DNA of 41,528 bases, taken from the NCBI GenBank assembly GCA_028293805.1, contig JAQGOC010000325.1:1-41528 (forward strand). The letters are read 5' to 3'. Shown piece by piece: positions 7,214 to 15,914 of the stretch; the stretch's first letter is position 1; every line of letters starts with the position of its first letter. The translations under genes were made by a program, and so were the position numbers. The notes beneath the pieces are model-generated. The model did not search any database and was not told where the DNA came from. It saw only the letters and a list, made by a program, of their open reading frames with translations. This DNA is from Gammaproteobacteria bacterium (GTDB lineage: Bacteria > Pseudomonadota > Gammaproteobacteria > Steroidobacterales > Steroidobacteraceae).

Positions 7214-7654
7214 TCAAACGCTCGAGGGCAGCTCGAAGAGACTGGTGCCGATGATATCCAGCACCTGCACACCCGATTGCGTGGTCAGCAGCCAGCGCCA
7301 GCGCACGATCCCGACCTTTCCGGAGCTCGAGACACGGCTCTGGAGCACCTCCACGGTCAGGGACACTTCCTCCCCCGGCCGCAGCGGGTTCGGCCATTTG
7401 ACCTGCTCGAGCCCGGGGGAGCCGATGGATTCGGAATCCGTCAGCACATGGGTCACCAGCAGTTGCATGGCGATCGAGCAGGTCAGCCAGCCGCTGGCGA
7501 TGAGGCCCTGCCAGCGACTGCCAGCGGCCCGCTGCGGATCGGTATGGAACCACTGCGGGTCGTACCGGGTCGCGAACTCTATGATCTCCTCTTCCGTGAC
7601 GCGGCGCCGCCCGGCGCTGATGATCCTGCCCGGCTTGAATTCTGCAAACTTCAT
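7214..7654 (-). CDS. MaoC-like hot-dog dehydratase
   Basis: A 146-residue single hot-dog protein of the MaoC/(R)-enoyl-CoA hydratase superfamily. It starts MKFAEFKPGRIISAGRRRVTEEEIIEFATRYDPQWFH; the region VTEEEIIEFATRYDPQ-FHTD contains the Asp and His of the hydratase motif. Downstream it has LIASGWLTCSIAMQLL and LRPGEEVSLTVEVLQSR. Such proteins add water to trans-2-enoyl-CoA, but many have no known substrate. The frame extends upstream to 7816, but the family homology starts at the ATG at 7654. It lies upstream of the PotD-like operon on the same strand with a 113-bp gap that contains a separate promoter candidate, so it may not belong to that pathway. Confidence 0.8.
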   Translation of the reverse strand: MKFAEFKPGRIISAGRRRVTEEEIIEFATRYDPQWFHTDPQRAAGSRWQGLIASGWLTCSIAMQLLVTHVLTDSESIGSPGLEQVKWPNPLRPGEEVSLTVEVLQSRVSSSGKVGIVRWRWLLTTQSGVQVLDIIGTSLFELPSSV

Positions 7655-7864
7655 GCGGCAACATTTTGCGCCAACACCGGCAGGCTCCGCCAAAAATCGC
7701 GGCACGAGGGTGACGTGGGCAGTGAAACCTCCCCAAGCGCCACGTATCGCCATAGAATCGGACGAGCGCGCGGCCGAGCCGGCGCCAAGGTTGAATGGCG
7801 CGTCGCTGTCCCCCATCCCCTTGTCCAGGTCTCGTGCCCGGTTTCCAGGAGATACGTTTCCGTG

Positions 7865-8953
7865 ATGACGCTATTCCGGCCGCTACGCGCCGGCGACCTG
7901 CAGCTCGATAATCGAATCGTGATGGCGGCGCTGACCCGTGCACGCGCCGGGCGCACCCATATACCGAACGACCTGATGGCCGAGTACTACTCGCAGCGCG
8001 CCTCCGCGGGACTGCTGATCACCGAAGCGACGATGATTGCGCGAGATCAGTGCGCTTTCACGGGCGAAGGCGGGGTATTCGATGCGGCCTGCGTGGCGGG
8101 TTGGCGGAAAGTGACTGCTGCCGTCCACGCCCGCGGGGGGCGAATCATCGTCCAGCTATGGCATGGCGGCCGGGCGGCCCACTCCCTCCTGAACGGTGGG
8201 CTGCAGCCGGTTTCGAGCACCGACCGCGCGATCCGCGGCGGCACGATCCGCACTCCGGAGGGTCCAAAGCCTTATGAAGCGCCACGACGGCTGCGGACGG
8301 ACGAGCTCCCGGGAATCATCGAACAGTTTCGGGCGGCCGCGAGGCTCGCCAAGGAGGCTGGCTTCGATGGTGCCCAGATTCATGGCGCCCATGGCTACCT
8401 GCTGGACCAGTTTCTGCGTGATGGCGTCAACGATCGAACGGACGAGTACGGCGGGGCGCTGCCCAATCGCGCCCGGCTGTTGCTCGAGACGGTCGATGCG
8501 GTGGGCCAAATCTTCGGTACGGGTCGCGTCGCCGTGCGCATCTCGCCCCTCGTCGGCCTCAACGACATGGACGACTCCAACCCGGAAGAGCTCGTGAAAT
8601 ACATCGCGACCGAACTGAACCCCCGCAGGATCGCTTTCCTGGAAATCCGGCATGCCGATCACCGTGCGCCGGCCGAGCAGACGCTGGCGAGGATTGCGCG
8701 GGAGCACTTCAAGGGTGCACTGTTCGTCAACGGCGCCTATGACTTCGAATCCGCCCGCCTGGCGCTGGAAGGTGGCGGCGCCGATGCAGTGGTGTTCGGG
8801 AGACACTTCGTTTCGAACCCCGACCTCGTCGAACGCTTCTCGAGCGGCGCGGAGCTCAATGCGGTGGATACCGGCACGTTGTACACACCCGGCCCCGCGG
8901 GGTACACGGACTATCCCGCGTTGAATTCCGAGCGTGAGCCGCAACGGGCCTGA
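7865..8953 (+). CDS. Old yellow enzyme family FMN-dependent ene-reductase (NemA-like)
   Basis: A 362-residue flavoprotein of the OYE/NemA type that reduces activated C=C bonds of enones, nitro-esters or similar compounds with NADPH. It starts MTLFRPLRAGDLQLDNRIVMAALTRARA, with T24 at the flavin-tuning position. H173, H176 and Y178 in QIHGAHGYLLDQFL are the substrate-binding His pair and the proton-donating Tyr. NDRTDEYGG and the C-terminal phosphate-binding region DAVVFGRHFVSNPDL complete the barrel. The ATG at 7865 is preferred; the upstream open frame runs antisense through the MaoC-like gene. It is divergent from that gene and is followed 10 nt later by the phosphoglycolate phosphatase gene, probably as a two-gene operon. 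No regulator is adjacent. Confidence 0.9.
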   Translation: MTLFRPLRAGDLQLDNRIVMAALTRARAGRTHIPNDLMAEYYSQRASAGLLITEATMIARDQCAFTGEGGVFDAACVAGWRKVTAAVHARGGRIIVQLWHGGRAAHSLLNGGLQPVSSTDRAIRGGTIRTPEGPKPYEAPRRLRTDELPGIIEQFRAAARLAKEAGFDGAQIHGAHGYLLDQFLRDGVNDRTDEYGGALPNRARLLLETVDAVGQIFGTGRVAVRISPLVGLNDMDDSNPEELVKYIATELNPRRIAFLEIRHADHRAPAEQTLARIAREHFKGALFVNGAYDFESARLALEGGGADAVVFGRHFVSNPDLVERFSSGAELNAVDTGTLYTPGPAGYTDYPALNSEREPQRA

Positions 8954-8963
8954 GCAAATCCTC

Positions 8964-9617
8964 ATGCAACCCGCCCTGGTGATTTTCGATCTCGACGGCA
9001 CGCTCATCGACAGCGCTCCCGACATGCATCGCGCCGTAAATCGCATGCTGGACGATCTCGGATGCGCGCCGTTGTCTCTGGCCGACATCAGATCCATGGT
9101 CGGCGATGGCGCCTCCGCGCTGATCGCGCGGGCACTGGCCGCACGTCAATGCGTGACTGCCGACCCGGCCAAGGCGTTGGCGCTGTTTCTCGAGCACTAC
9201 GAGGCCGAGCCGACTGCCTTCACGCGGACCTATCCGGACGTGCACGGGACGCTCGACCGGCTGCGCGCCCACGGCCTGACACTCGCGCTGTGTACCAACA
9301 AGCCGGCGCGACTGACGCAAATGATTCTCGAACGGCTCGAAATCGACCGGTACTTCGTCCGGGTGATCGCGGGGGATTCCCTACCCTTTCGTAAACCCGA
9401 TCCGCGTGCGCTGCTGGCAGTGCTGACGGGCCTGGATACTCACATGGCTGCGACCCTCATGGTGGGCGACAGCGAAGTCGACGCGGCAACGGCCCAGGCC
9501 GCGGGCGTGCCATTCATCCTGATGACCTACGGCTATCACCGCGGCCCGATAGACGGCATCTCGAGCATCGCCACCCTCGACCGCTTCCACGAGTTGGCCA
9601 CTCTGCTGCACGCCTGA
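8964..9617 (+). CDS. gph: HAD-family phosphoglycolate phosphatase
   Basis: A 217-residue HAD hydrolase. Motif I is FDLDGTLIDS (nucleophile D9, acid/base D11), motif II is LCTNKP, the Lys of motif III is in RKPDP, and motif IV is MVGDSEVD. The helical cap between residues 16 and 80 fits Gph, which dephosphorylates 2-phosphoglycolate from oxidative damage and DNA repair. The ATG at 8964 is used; an in-frame GTG at 8934 would overlap the preceding gene. The gene follows the ene-reductase closely and converges with the alpha/beta hydrolase gene, leaving only eight bases between the two stops. Related HADs with other sugar-phosphate substrates cannot be excluded. Confidence 0.85.
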   Translation: MQPALVIFDLDGTLIDSAPDMHRAVNRMLDDLGCAPLSLADIRSMVGDGASALIARALAARQCVTADPAKALALFLEHYEAEPTAFTRTYPDVHGTLDRLRAHGLTLALCTNKPARLTQMILERLEIDRYFVRVIAGDSLPFRKPDPRALLAVLTGLDTHMAATLMVGDSEVDAATAQAAGVPFILMTYGYHRGPIDGISSIATLDRFHELATLLHA

Positions 9618-9625
9618 CGTTGGAC

Positions 9626-10597
9626 CTACCGTGGATCGGTGATTCCCGACCCCCGCACGCGCTCCGAGTGCCTGGGCAGCCTGGGCGGCTCCAGTTGCTT
9701 GAGCCAGCCCAGCAACGTCGCCGCCAAGGCAATGCGGTGGTCGGAATACGCATGATCGGTGGGTATGTGGATTTCCGTCAGCTGCGCGGGCGGGCTCTTG
9801 CGCACCGCCGCCGCAATCGCGACATCGTCGTCGTGCAGAAAATCGTCCGATTCCACGATCAACACCGGGCGCGAGTTCCACGCCGCCACATGCCCCGCCA
9901 AGTCCCAGGCCGCCGCATTTGTTTTGGCTTCCTCCAGCAAAGCCTCGGCGGTGGTGCCGGCCAGCGGCCCCATGTCCGACCGGAATTCCTCGAGCTGCGC
10001 CTTCTCGCGCTGCGGGCTGGGGTTGGCCAGCACTCCGGGGTTCCAGGCGGACAGCAGCGCTGCGCCCAGCACGCCTGGGTCGCGCATGGCGCCGATGCCC
10101 GCCATGAAGCCGCCCATGCTGTGCCCGATAAGCGCCAGCCGCCGCGGATCGATGCCGAGTCTGGCAACATTCTCCGGCGCGCGCAGGTACTCGAGTACCG
10201 TGTGCACATCGTCGATACAGTTCGTAAACGAAAAAGTGCCCCCGCTGCCCCAGGCGCCGCGGTAGTGGAAGATCAGCACGTTCCAACCGGAGCGCCGCAG
10301 GGTCTGAGCGAGGTCGCCGTTCTGCTCGAAACCCGGCAGACCGTGGAGCAACACCACCGTCGGATGAGGGTCGCCTCCCGTGGCTCGATAGAACACACCG
10401 AACATCACCGCGTCGTGACTCTGAATCGCGAGTTGGTACAGCGCGGCCGGATGCGCCTCGTCCCGTGCCGGGTCGGTGGTTATCGCGCCATCGATGGCAG
10501 GCGGTATGGGAGCCGCGAGCGTCCGCACCGCGCCCCCTAAAGCGAGCAAGGCGCCGGAAGCGAAAGCCACGATGGACCGCCCGCAAGGAATATTCAC
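9626..10597 (-). CDS. Exported alpha/beta hydrolase
   Basis: A 323-residue hydrolase with an N-terminal signal peptide (SIVAFASGALLALGGAVRTLAAP). The nucleophile elbow is GHSMGG (S160), the oxyanion region is LLHGLPGFEQNG, and likely acid and base are in VESDDFLHDDD and DHAYSDHR. It most resembles dienelactone-hydrolase/peptidase-like alpha/beta hydrolases acting in the periplasm; the substrate is unknown. The start is a GTG at 10597 with GGAG about ten bases upstream; the open frame continues to 10972 but that part runs antisense through the methyltransferase gene and lacks family features. It stands alone between convergent gph and the methyltransferase gene on the same strand, about 90 bp downstream of the latter. 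Confidence 0.8.
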   Translation of the reverse strand: MNIPCGRSIVAFASGALLALGGAVRTLAAPIPPAIDGAITTDPARDEAHPAALYQLAIQSHDAVMFGVFYRATGGDPHPTVVLLHGLPGFEQNGDLAQTLRRSGWNVLIFHYRGAWGSGGTFSFTNCIDDVHTVLEYLRAPENVARLGIDPRRLALIGHSMGGFMAGIGAMRDPGVLGAALLSAWNPGVLANPSPQREKAQLEEFRSDMGPLAGTTAEALLEEAKTNAAAWDLAGHVAAWNSRPVLIVESDDFLHDDDVAIAAAVRKSPPAQLTEIHIPTDHAYSDHRIALAATLLGWLKQLEPPRLPRHSERVRGSGITDPR

Positions 10598-10686
10598 CGT
10601 CTTCGGCTCCGCTGGATCTGGCCTGCCCCAATCATAGCTTGGCGGTCCGGTACTTCTGCACGCCCCAAGGGCCGCAGCGCGGCGAT

Positions 10687-11448
10687 TCAGGCGGGCTGGC
10701 CGAAATACACCAGCGTCCGGTACGGGAAAACGACCTTGCCGGCCCGATGATGGCGCTCGAACAGGTCGCGCAGCCCCGCGATCATGGGCTCGTATTGCGG
10801 GTGCCCGGGCTCCGGCGCATAGGAAGACGACAGGAGCCGTCCCTCGAGGCCCGCGAAGTCGAAGGTCTGCCGGTTGGGAAACATCGCGAGCTCGGGCAAG
10901 CGTCGTCCGAAGAACTCGCGGATCTTGGGCTCGTGCACGCGGTGGCTCGTCACCTGGTCGTATTCCGCGCAATGCCGCCGCAGCAAAGCCTCATAATCGT
11001 CGAGAAATGGCAGCGGCTCCAGGGGGCGCTCGTTCCAGATGAGAGCGACCCGGCCGCCTGGCCGCAGTATGCGGGCCAGCTCGCTGCGCGCTTTCTGCAC
11101 ATCGAACCAGTGAAACGCCTGGCTCGCGGTGATGAGGTCAACACTCGCGGCCGCCAGCGTCGTTTCCTCCGCAGTGCCGTGAACACTGCGAAAGCGGCCG
11201 TAGTCGCTCAGAAGCCTTTCGGCCGCCTCGCGCATTTCCCGATTCGGCTCGACCGCGAAGACCTCGGCACCCGTCTCGAGCAGCAGCTCGGTCAGGATTC
11301 CGGTGCCGGACCCCACGTCGGCGACGCTGGAGGTGCGTGCGAGCGCGCATTTCACGCGCAGCAACTCCAGCACCGCGGGCGGATAGCTGGGACGGTATTT
11401 GATGTAGTTCTCGACCCTGGTCGAGAATCGTTCGGTCGAGCTCAGCAT
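10687..11448 (-). CDS. Class I SAM-dependent methyltransferase (type 11 fold)
   Basis: A 253-residue methyltransferase. Motif I is VADVGSGTGILTELL (residues 42-56), followed by the acidic AVEPN strand end, ASQAFHWFD as the post-II motif, and LARILRPGGRVALIWNERP. These are the features of the UbiE/type 11 group. The N-terminus FSTRVENYIKYRPSYPPAVLELL matches a well-spread family of uncharacterised proteins, so the methyl acceptor is not known. The start at 11448 is the only good ATG. Upstream is a 220-bp gap before the EamA transporter gene on the other strand; I see no clear regulatory element in it. Confidence 0.85.
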   Translation of the reverse strand: MLSSTERFSTRVENYIKYRPSYPPAVLELLRVKCALARTSSVADVGSGTGILTELLLETGAEVFAVEPNREMREAAERLLSDYGRFRSVHGTAEETTLAAASVDLITASQAFHWFDVQKARSELARILRPGGRVALIWNERPLEPLPFLDDYEALLRRHCAEYDQVTSHRVHEPKIREFFGRRLPELAMFPNRQTFDFAGLEGRLLSSSYAPEPGHPQYEPMIAGLRDLFERHHRAGKVVFPYRTLVYFGQPA

Positions 11449-11668
11449 AGGGCGGCATTATGGCTCAATTGTTGGCAGAGTACCTGCTGCCGCGGGCGCT
11501 GGTCCTTACGCGGCCGAGCAAGTTTCGGGTCGCGCCGTCGCGCGCGCCAACTATCATCGGACCGGCACTAAAGTCGCAATGGCCTGCAGAAGCGCGAGCA
11601 TGCCCTTGTCAATTGACACCGAACAGGGACAATGACGCCCGCATCGCCGCCGCAGGAGATTCGATCCA

Positions 11669-12604
11669 ATGTCTTCGTCCGAATGCACCACGGCGAGCGT
11701 CGGGACGGCCGCGCCTGTAGCCGCCGCCACAACGAAAACCGCGGCCTGGGTGACGCCTGTCGAACTGACGCTGCTCGGCGCCATCTGGGGCGGATCATTT
11801 CTGTTGATGCGAGTCGCGGCCGCTGACTTTGGCCCGTGCGCGCTCGTCGAAGTGCGCCTCACGCTGGGCGCCCTCGTACTGCTGCCTTTTCTATGGAAGG
11901 CGCGCGCGCAGTTTACGCCCCGGCTCTGGTTGCAACTTGCGTGGATCTCCGCAATCAACTCTGCCATCCCCTTCGTTTTGTTTGCCTGGGGTGCGGAACA
12001 TGCTCCGGCCGGCATCGGCGCGATCACTAATTCCATGGCGGTGATGTTTGCGGCGCTCGTTGCATTCATCTTCTATGGTGAGCAGATCGGCGCACGTCGC
12101 GCGCTCGGACTCCTCGCCGGCTTTGTTGGAGTAGCGGTGCTGGCGAGCGGCAAAACCGGCGGCGCCAGCGCCGGGCCCGCGGTGCTGGCCGGTACCACGG
12201 CCGCCCTGCTCTATGGCATCGGTGTGAATGCCATTCGCAGATCTCTCAAGGGCGTTCCCGCGAGCGCGGTAGCTGCGGCCACCCTGCTTACAGCGAGTCT
12301 GCTGCTCGCGCCTCTGGCGATATACACGTGGCCCAATCATCCAGTCGCGGCGCTGTCGTGGCTGAGTGCGATATTGCTTGGCGTGCTGTGCACCGGCACT
12401 GCATTTGTCATTTACTACAGGCTCATACACCGGATCGGCGGGCCTCGCGCGGCCACCGTCACGTATCTGATCCCGCTCTTCGGAGTGATCTGGGCCTGGC
12501 TCATTCTCGGCGAGGCGCTGACCCTGTCCATGGCTGCCTCGGGGGCCTTGATCCTGGGCGGCGTGGCGCTGAGTCAGCAACGTCCCAAAAGCCCGCCTGG
12601 CTGA
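11669..12604 (+). CDS. EamA/DMT-family transporter
   Basis: A 311-residue inner-membrane protein with ten predicted hydrophobic segments arranged as two EamA repeats (about residues 30-158 and 168-303). Each repeat ends in the typical pattern: GIGAITNSMAVMFAALVAFIFYGEQ in the first and ATVTYLIPLFGVIWAWLILGE in the second. The family exports metabolites or amino acids such as threonine or cysteine derivatives; the substrate here is unknown. The ATG at 11669 follows AGGAG about ten bases upstream. The N-terminal 25 residues are Ala/Thr-rich and precede the first membrane helix. It is flanked by unrelated genes and appears monocistronic. Confidence 0.88.
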   Translation: MSSSECTTASVGTAAPVAAATTKTAAWVTPVELTLLGAIWGGSFLLMRVAAADFGPCALVEVRLTLGALVLLPFLWKARAQFTPRLWLQLAWISAINSAIPFVLFAWGAEHAPAGIGAITNSMAVMFAALVAFIFYGEQIGARRALGLLAGFVGVAVLASGKTGGASAGPAVLAGTTAALLYGIGVNAIRRSLKGVPASAVAAATLLTASLLLAPLAIYTWPNHPVAALSWLSAILLGVLCTGTAFVIYYRLIHRIGGPRAATVTYLIPLFGVIWAWLILGEALTLSMAASGALILGGVALSQQRPKSPPG

Positions 12605-12760
12605 CGTTCGTCTGTCAGCATTACGCCCTAACACCCGCGTCCGATCCAATCACCCTTGGTGCCATGTGCAGGCATCCAAGGAGGCACGCTTGAGCGGGGC
12701 GGCGGACGCGCGCTGCATCACCACGGCCGCGGTCCCGCAATTCGAGTAAACTGCGGCCGG

Positions 12761-13483
12761 ATGTACGATCAAAAAAGACTACTCGATTTTCCATCCCTGC
12801 TGAACGCGCGCGATCTGGGTGGCTATCCGACCACGGACGGCTCGACGACGCGCTGGCGCTCGCTCCTGCGTTCCGACGACCTGGCGCAGCTCACACTCGC
12901 CGGCGTACAGGCATTTGCCATGTATGGAATCGAGACGGTCGTGGATCTTCGTTGGCCCGAAGAAGTGGCCGCGAGCCCGTCTCCGGTCACGCGCGTGCTG
13001 AAACATATCCGCTATGAGCAGATATCTCTCCTGGCCCGCACGCCCGAGGAATGGCGGGTGCGGCGCGCGGACAACGCCGCCAAGGAGCTTTGGAACCGCG
13101 CCATGCTCGAAGGTGTGCGCTCGGAGCTGAAAGATGTCCTGCAGGTCATCGCGACGGCGGCCCCTGGACCTCTGTTGTTTCACTGCGTCGCGGGCAAAGA
13201 CCGCACCGGCCTGATCGCGGCGCTGATGCTCGCACTGGCCGACGTGGCGCCGGAGGCGATCGCCTACGACTACGCGGCGAGCACCGACAATCTTCGTGAG
13301 GCCTACCTGCAACGTTACGCGGACGCCGAGCCTGAAGCGATCATCGAAGCCGTCCAGTGTCCCGAGGAAGGCGTCCACAACATGCTCGCCTACCTCGCGA
13401 AATTCGGCGGCGCGGGCCCTTACCTGGAGGAAATCGGGATGCGGCACGAGGAAGTGCAGCGCCTGCGGGCGCGGCTCAGGTAA
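12761..13483 (+). CDS. IphP-type tyrosine/dual-specificity protein phosphatase
   Basis: A 240-residue phosphatase with the P-loop HCVAGKDRTG (nucleophile C142, transition-state Arg148). The N-terminal NARDLGGYPT and LLRSDDLAQLT motifs define the bacterial IphP/LipA-like group, whose members act on phosphotyrosine, phosphoinositides or other phosphoesters. VVDLRWPEEV is the expected general-acid region. The ATG at 12761 is used because family homology starts there; the frame is open to 12656 upstream without family features. No signal peptide, so it acts in the cytoplasm. No functional link to the neighbours can be seen. Confidence 0.85.
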   Translation: MYDQKRLLDFPSLLNARDLGGYPTTDGSTTRWRSLLRSDDLAQLTLAGVQAFAMYGIETVVDLRWPEEVAASPSPVTRVLKHIRYEQISLLARTPEEWRVRRADNAAKELWNRAMLEGVRSELKDVLQVIATAAPGPLLFHCVAGKDRTGLIAALMLALADVAPEAIAYDYAASTDNLREAYLQRYADAEPEAIIEAVQCPEEGVHNMLAYLAKFGGAGPYLEEIGMRHEEVQRLRARLR

Positions 13484-13554
13484 AGCCCAATCCGTCCCCC
13501 GCTCGCGCCGCGGCACGATAACGTCTGGGACTCGAACATTTTCGGAGAGCTCAA

Positions 13555-13968
13555 GTGGAGATCGCAGGGGGTTGTCTATGCGGGTCGGTGCGCTATCGAA
13601 GCACGGCCGCACCGCTCGTTACGCGCCAATGCTGGTGCCGGGTCTGCCAATACATCGGAGCTGGCAGCGGCACCGTAAACACCTGTTTCAGGACGGAGGC
13701 GCTGACGATCGAAGGCGAGATGCGGGACTACAGCTGCGTCGCAGACAGCGGCAATATCATGCATCGGCGCTTCTGCCCGTCCTGTGGCACGCATTTGTTC
13801 AGTGAAGCCGAAGCGCGTCCACATCTCATCTTCGTACGCAGCGGCACACTCGATGATCCCGAGATCGCAAAGCCGGCCGCGACAATCTGGACCTCGGAAG
13901 CGCCCGGCTGGGCCTGCTTTGACGAGCGAATCCCGAAGGTGGAGCGCCAGCCGCCACCGGCGGCATGA
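13555..13968 (+). CDS. GFA-family (glutathione-dependent formaldehyde-activating-like) zinc protein
   Basis: A 137-residue beta-sheet zinc protein. Cysteines C7 and C9 (GGCLCGSVRY), C26, C28 and C31 (CWCRVC), and C74 and C77 (FCPSCGTH) provide the two zinc sites of the family. The founding member was reported to speed up formation of S-hydroxymethylglutathione from formaldehyde, but most family members have no proven function. The start is GTG at 13555 with GGAGAG upstream at good spacing. It could help handle formaldehyde from Rieske-type demethylation (36046-37128), but it lies 22 kb away, so this is only a suggestion. Confidence 0.8.
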   Translation: MEIAGGCLCGSVRYRSTAAPLVTRQCWCRVCQYIGAGSGTVNTCFRTEALTIEGEMRDYSCVADSGNIMHRRFCPSCGTHLFSEAEARPHLIFVRSGTLDDPEIAKPAATIWTSEAPGWACFDERIPKVERQPPPAA

Positions 13969-14194
13969 GAGGCCCCGCCGCGCACGGCGCCATCGCAGCG
14001 GTGGCAGCACTGGCCGCAGCGCCCGCGTCGTTCAACGTGACCGACACCTGATCGGTTATGTCGATCAACGCTCAAACCCCGCTTTGCCAGGCGCGGCTCG
14101 GCGGCCGCCGCAGAGCTCGCGGGCGGGTGGCAGCCAGGGCAGTGTCGCTGAAATCTAACATCCGCCGCGTTGGTTACGCAGCGATAGCCACCGG

Positions 14195-14947
14195 CTATTT
14201 CACGCCGAGCGCCTGTCGCAACTGCGGTGCGGTCATCAGTTTGTCGTACACCGGCGTGCCGACATCGAACTGCCTGGCACGCGCCAACCCCCCTACGACA
14301 ACGGGCTCAAAGCCTGCATCTCTCACGAGGCGCCCGGCAACAGCGAGCGCATCCTGGTCGTCGCCGGCAAGTGGAATCGCGAGCGGCTCAGAGGCCCGAT
14401 GTGCTTCGCTTGCCATGCTGGTGTCGCTGATGGCGTTGAATGCGCGCACCAGCCGTACCCCGGGGAGAAATTCGGCCGAGGCCACGCCGGTCCCTTTGCG
14501 GCGCGCCTCTTCGGCCATCTGGCCGTCGCGAGCGGGATAGGGATTGCCGGTGTCGAGCACGATCTTGCCGGCAAGCTCATGCGCGAGGTCGCGACCCACC
14601 TGAGGCAGGGCGCCGTAGGGCACCGATATCAGGACGACATCGCCGAATACGGCGGCATCGTGCGGCGTGCCGACGTGGGCTTTTGGGCCCAGCGAGCGGG
14701 CGAGGCTTTTGAGCGCCTCAGGATGGCGTGAAGACAGCAGGACCTCGTGTCCGGACGCGACCCACAGGGCCGCCAGCGTGCCACCGATGTGCCCCGTCCC
14801 GATCACACCGATCTTCAGGGAGCCCGGATCGGGCTCGGGTTTCGGCGCCTCCGCCCGCGACGATGACACGCACAGGACGGCGGCCAAACCGATCGCGGTG
14901 CCCGCGATCCATCCAAACCATTCATTGCGTGCCGTCTCGCGAATCAT
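14195..14947 (-). CDS. Exported NADP-binding protein of the F420-dependent NADP oxidoreductase family
   Basis: A 250-residue protein. Residues 45-62 (KIGVIGTGHIGGTLAALW) are a clear Rossmann dinucleotide-binding loop, followed by LLSSRHPEALKSL for the NADP phosphate, VVLISVPYGALPQV and IVLDTGNPYPARDG, all typical of the F420_oxidored (Pfam) group. The true reaction is unknown; few proteobacteria make F420, so NADP-linked reduction of another partner is likelier. Unusual for this family, the Rossmann domain is preceded by about 40 residues with a hydrophobic segment (12-30) and an ARAEA-type end that looks like a signal peptide. If this is real, the protein works in the periplasm or is membrane-anchored. 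It shares direction with the lipoprotein gene about 45 bp upstream. Confidence 0.75.
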   Translation of the reverse strand: MIRETARNEWFGWIAGTAIGLAAVLCVSSSRAEAPKPEPDPGSLKIGVIGTGHIGGTLAALWVASGHEVLLSSRHPEALKSLARSLGPKAHVGTPHDAAVFGDVVLISVPYGALPQVGRDLAHELAGKIVLDTGNPYPARDGQMAEEARRKGTGVASAEFLPGVRLVRAFNAISDTSMASEAHRASEPLAIPLAGDDQDALAVAGRLVRDAGFEPVVVGGLARARQFDVGTPVYDKLMTAPQLRQALGVK

Positions 14948-14992
14948 TGTGCGCTCCTGGCGCCAGCTTCCGTCGGGCGCCGCCGCTCGCGA

Positions 14993-15703
14993 CTACTGGG
15001 GAGCGAAATCAACCTTCGTCGTCCAGTGAGGAAACGCCGGGTGAGTAGTGTCAATGATGAGATTGCCGTGCGCGGTCGGCGCCGTCGAGGCAACCTGTAA
15101 CTCGGTAGGCGTGCCGCACGGCACATCCATTGGGAACGTGCTGACCACCGAGATGGCCTTCGCCGCGGCCACGTCCGTGGGATCCTGGCTGACCGGTTCG
15201 ATGTGCGCGGCGGTAATCTGCGTGTTCTGTTCGGTGGCTATGCGGTATTTCACGCTGCCCGGCCAACCGCCCTTGGGAGTCTTGCCGGACCCCGTATCGA
15301 TGCGGGCTTCGCGCGTGAGCGGCGGCTCGACGAGCCTGATCTCGCGCGCCTGCAGCGGCACGAGCTTCTGTTTGGTGGTCAAGCCCTGCAGCTTCCAGGC
15401 AGCCCGTAACTGCAGCGGAAAGCTCGGACGGCAGCGGATCGCATATAAACCGCGCCACTGGGTGCCGTCCCGGTTGGAATTGAGCTCGATCCTCTGTTGC
15501 CCGCTCAGGCCGAACAGGAAGACGGAGCCGGGCGTCACCATCGAATCGGGCGACACGGTCGCCTTGATCTCATACATCCCGATGTCGTGGTTGGCCGGAT
15601 ATTCGGCCGGCGTCTGGTCGTGCACCTGCACGTCACAGCCGCCCAGGACCGCTGCCACGGCCCCTCCCACGAAGAAACACGTGAACTGGATCACCTTCGA
15701 CAT
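14993..15703 (-). CDS. Lipoprotein of unknown function
   Basis: A 236-residue protein that I do not recognise. The N-terminus MSKVIQFTCFFVGGAVAAVLGGC has a lysine, a hydrophobic stretch and the lipobox LGGC (lipidated C23), so it is a membrane-anchored lipoprotein. The mature part lacks repeats and membrane helices and is rich in beta-forming segments (MYEIKATVSPDSMVTPGSVF, WKLQGLTTKQKLVPLQAREI). Two further Cys (in IRCRP and VPCGT) could form a disulfide. The ATG at 15703 follows an AGGGGGGG stretch that can serve as ribosome site. The gene is the likely first of a pair with the exported oxidoreductase-like gene. Confidence 0.7.
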   Translation of the reverse strand: MSKVIQFTCFFVGGAVAAVLGGCDVQVHDQTPAEYPANHDIGMYEIKATVSPDSMVTPGSVFLFGLSGQQRIELNSNRDGTQWRGLYAIRCRPSFPLQLRAAWKLQGLTTKQKLVPLQAREIRLVEPPLTREARIDTGSGKTPKGGWPGSVKYRIATEQNTQITAAHIEPVSQDPTDVAAAKAISVVSTFPMDVPCGTPTELQVASTAPTAHGNLIIDTTHPAFPHWTTKVDFAPQ

Positions 15704-15893
15704 GCCGCCCCCCTTTTTATTGATCCCTCACCAAAACAGCTTGCCGATCGTCAGTACCCAGGAGTCTGACAAGTCGGCAGGCCCCTGACAAGAGAGGGGG
15801 CTTGACTCGAGGGGAAAGGGATATCCGCCGGCTGGCGCCGGGGGGGAAGTCAGGCCGGACGCACCGCGCTAGCGGGCGCCCGAGCCTGCTTCA

Positions 15894-15914
15894 GGAAACG
15901 CTGACTGCGCTTCC
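15894..15914 (-). terminator. Possible hairpin after the SANT-like gene
   Basis: Read leftward, GGAAGCGC and GCGTTTCC pair (one G-T) around the loop AGTCA, starting at the last base-pair of the stop codon. There is no T-run after it, so it is at best a weak terminator or an mRNA 3' stem. Confidence 0.25.

Noticed and set aside
5421-7865. Long + strand open frame (814 codons)
   Set aside because: Shadow of the PotD-like and MaoC-like genes in high-GC DNA; it has no recognisable domain.
13969-14194. Possible gene between the GFA protein and the NADP-oxidoreductase-like gene
   Set aside because: Short frames only, none with a ribosome site or motif.
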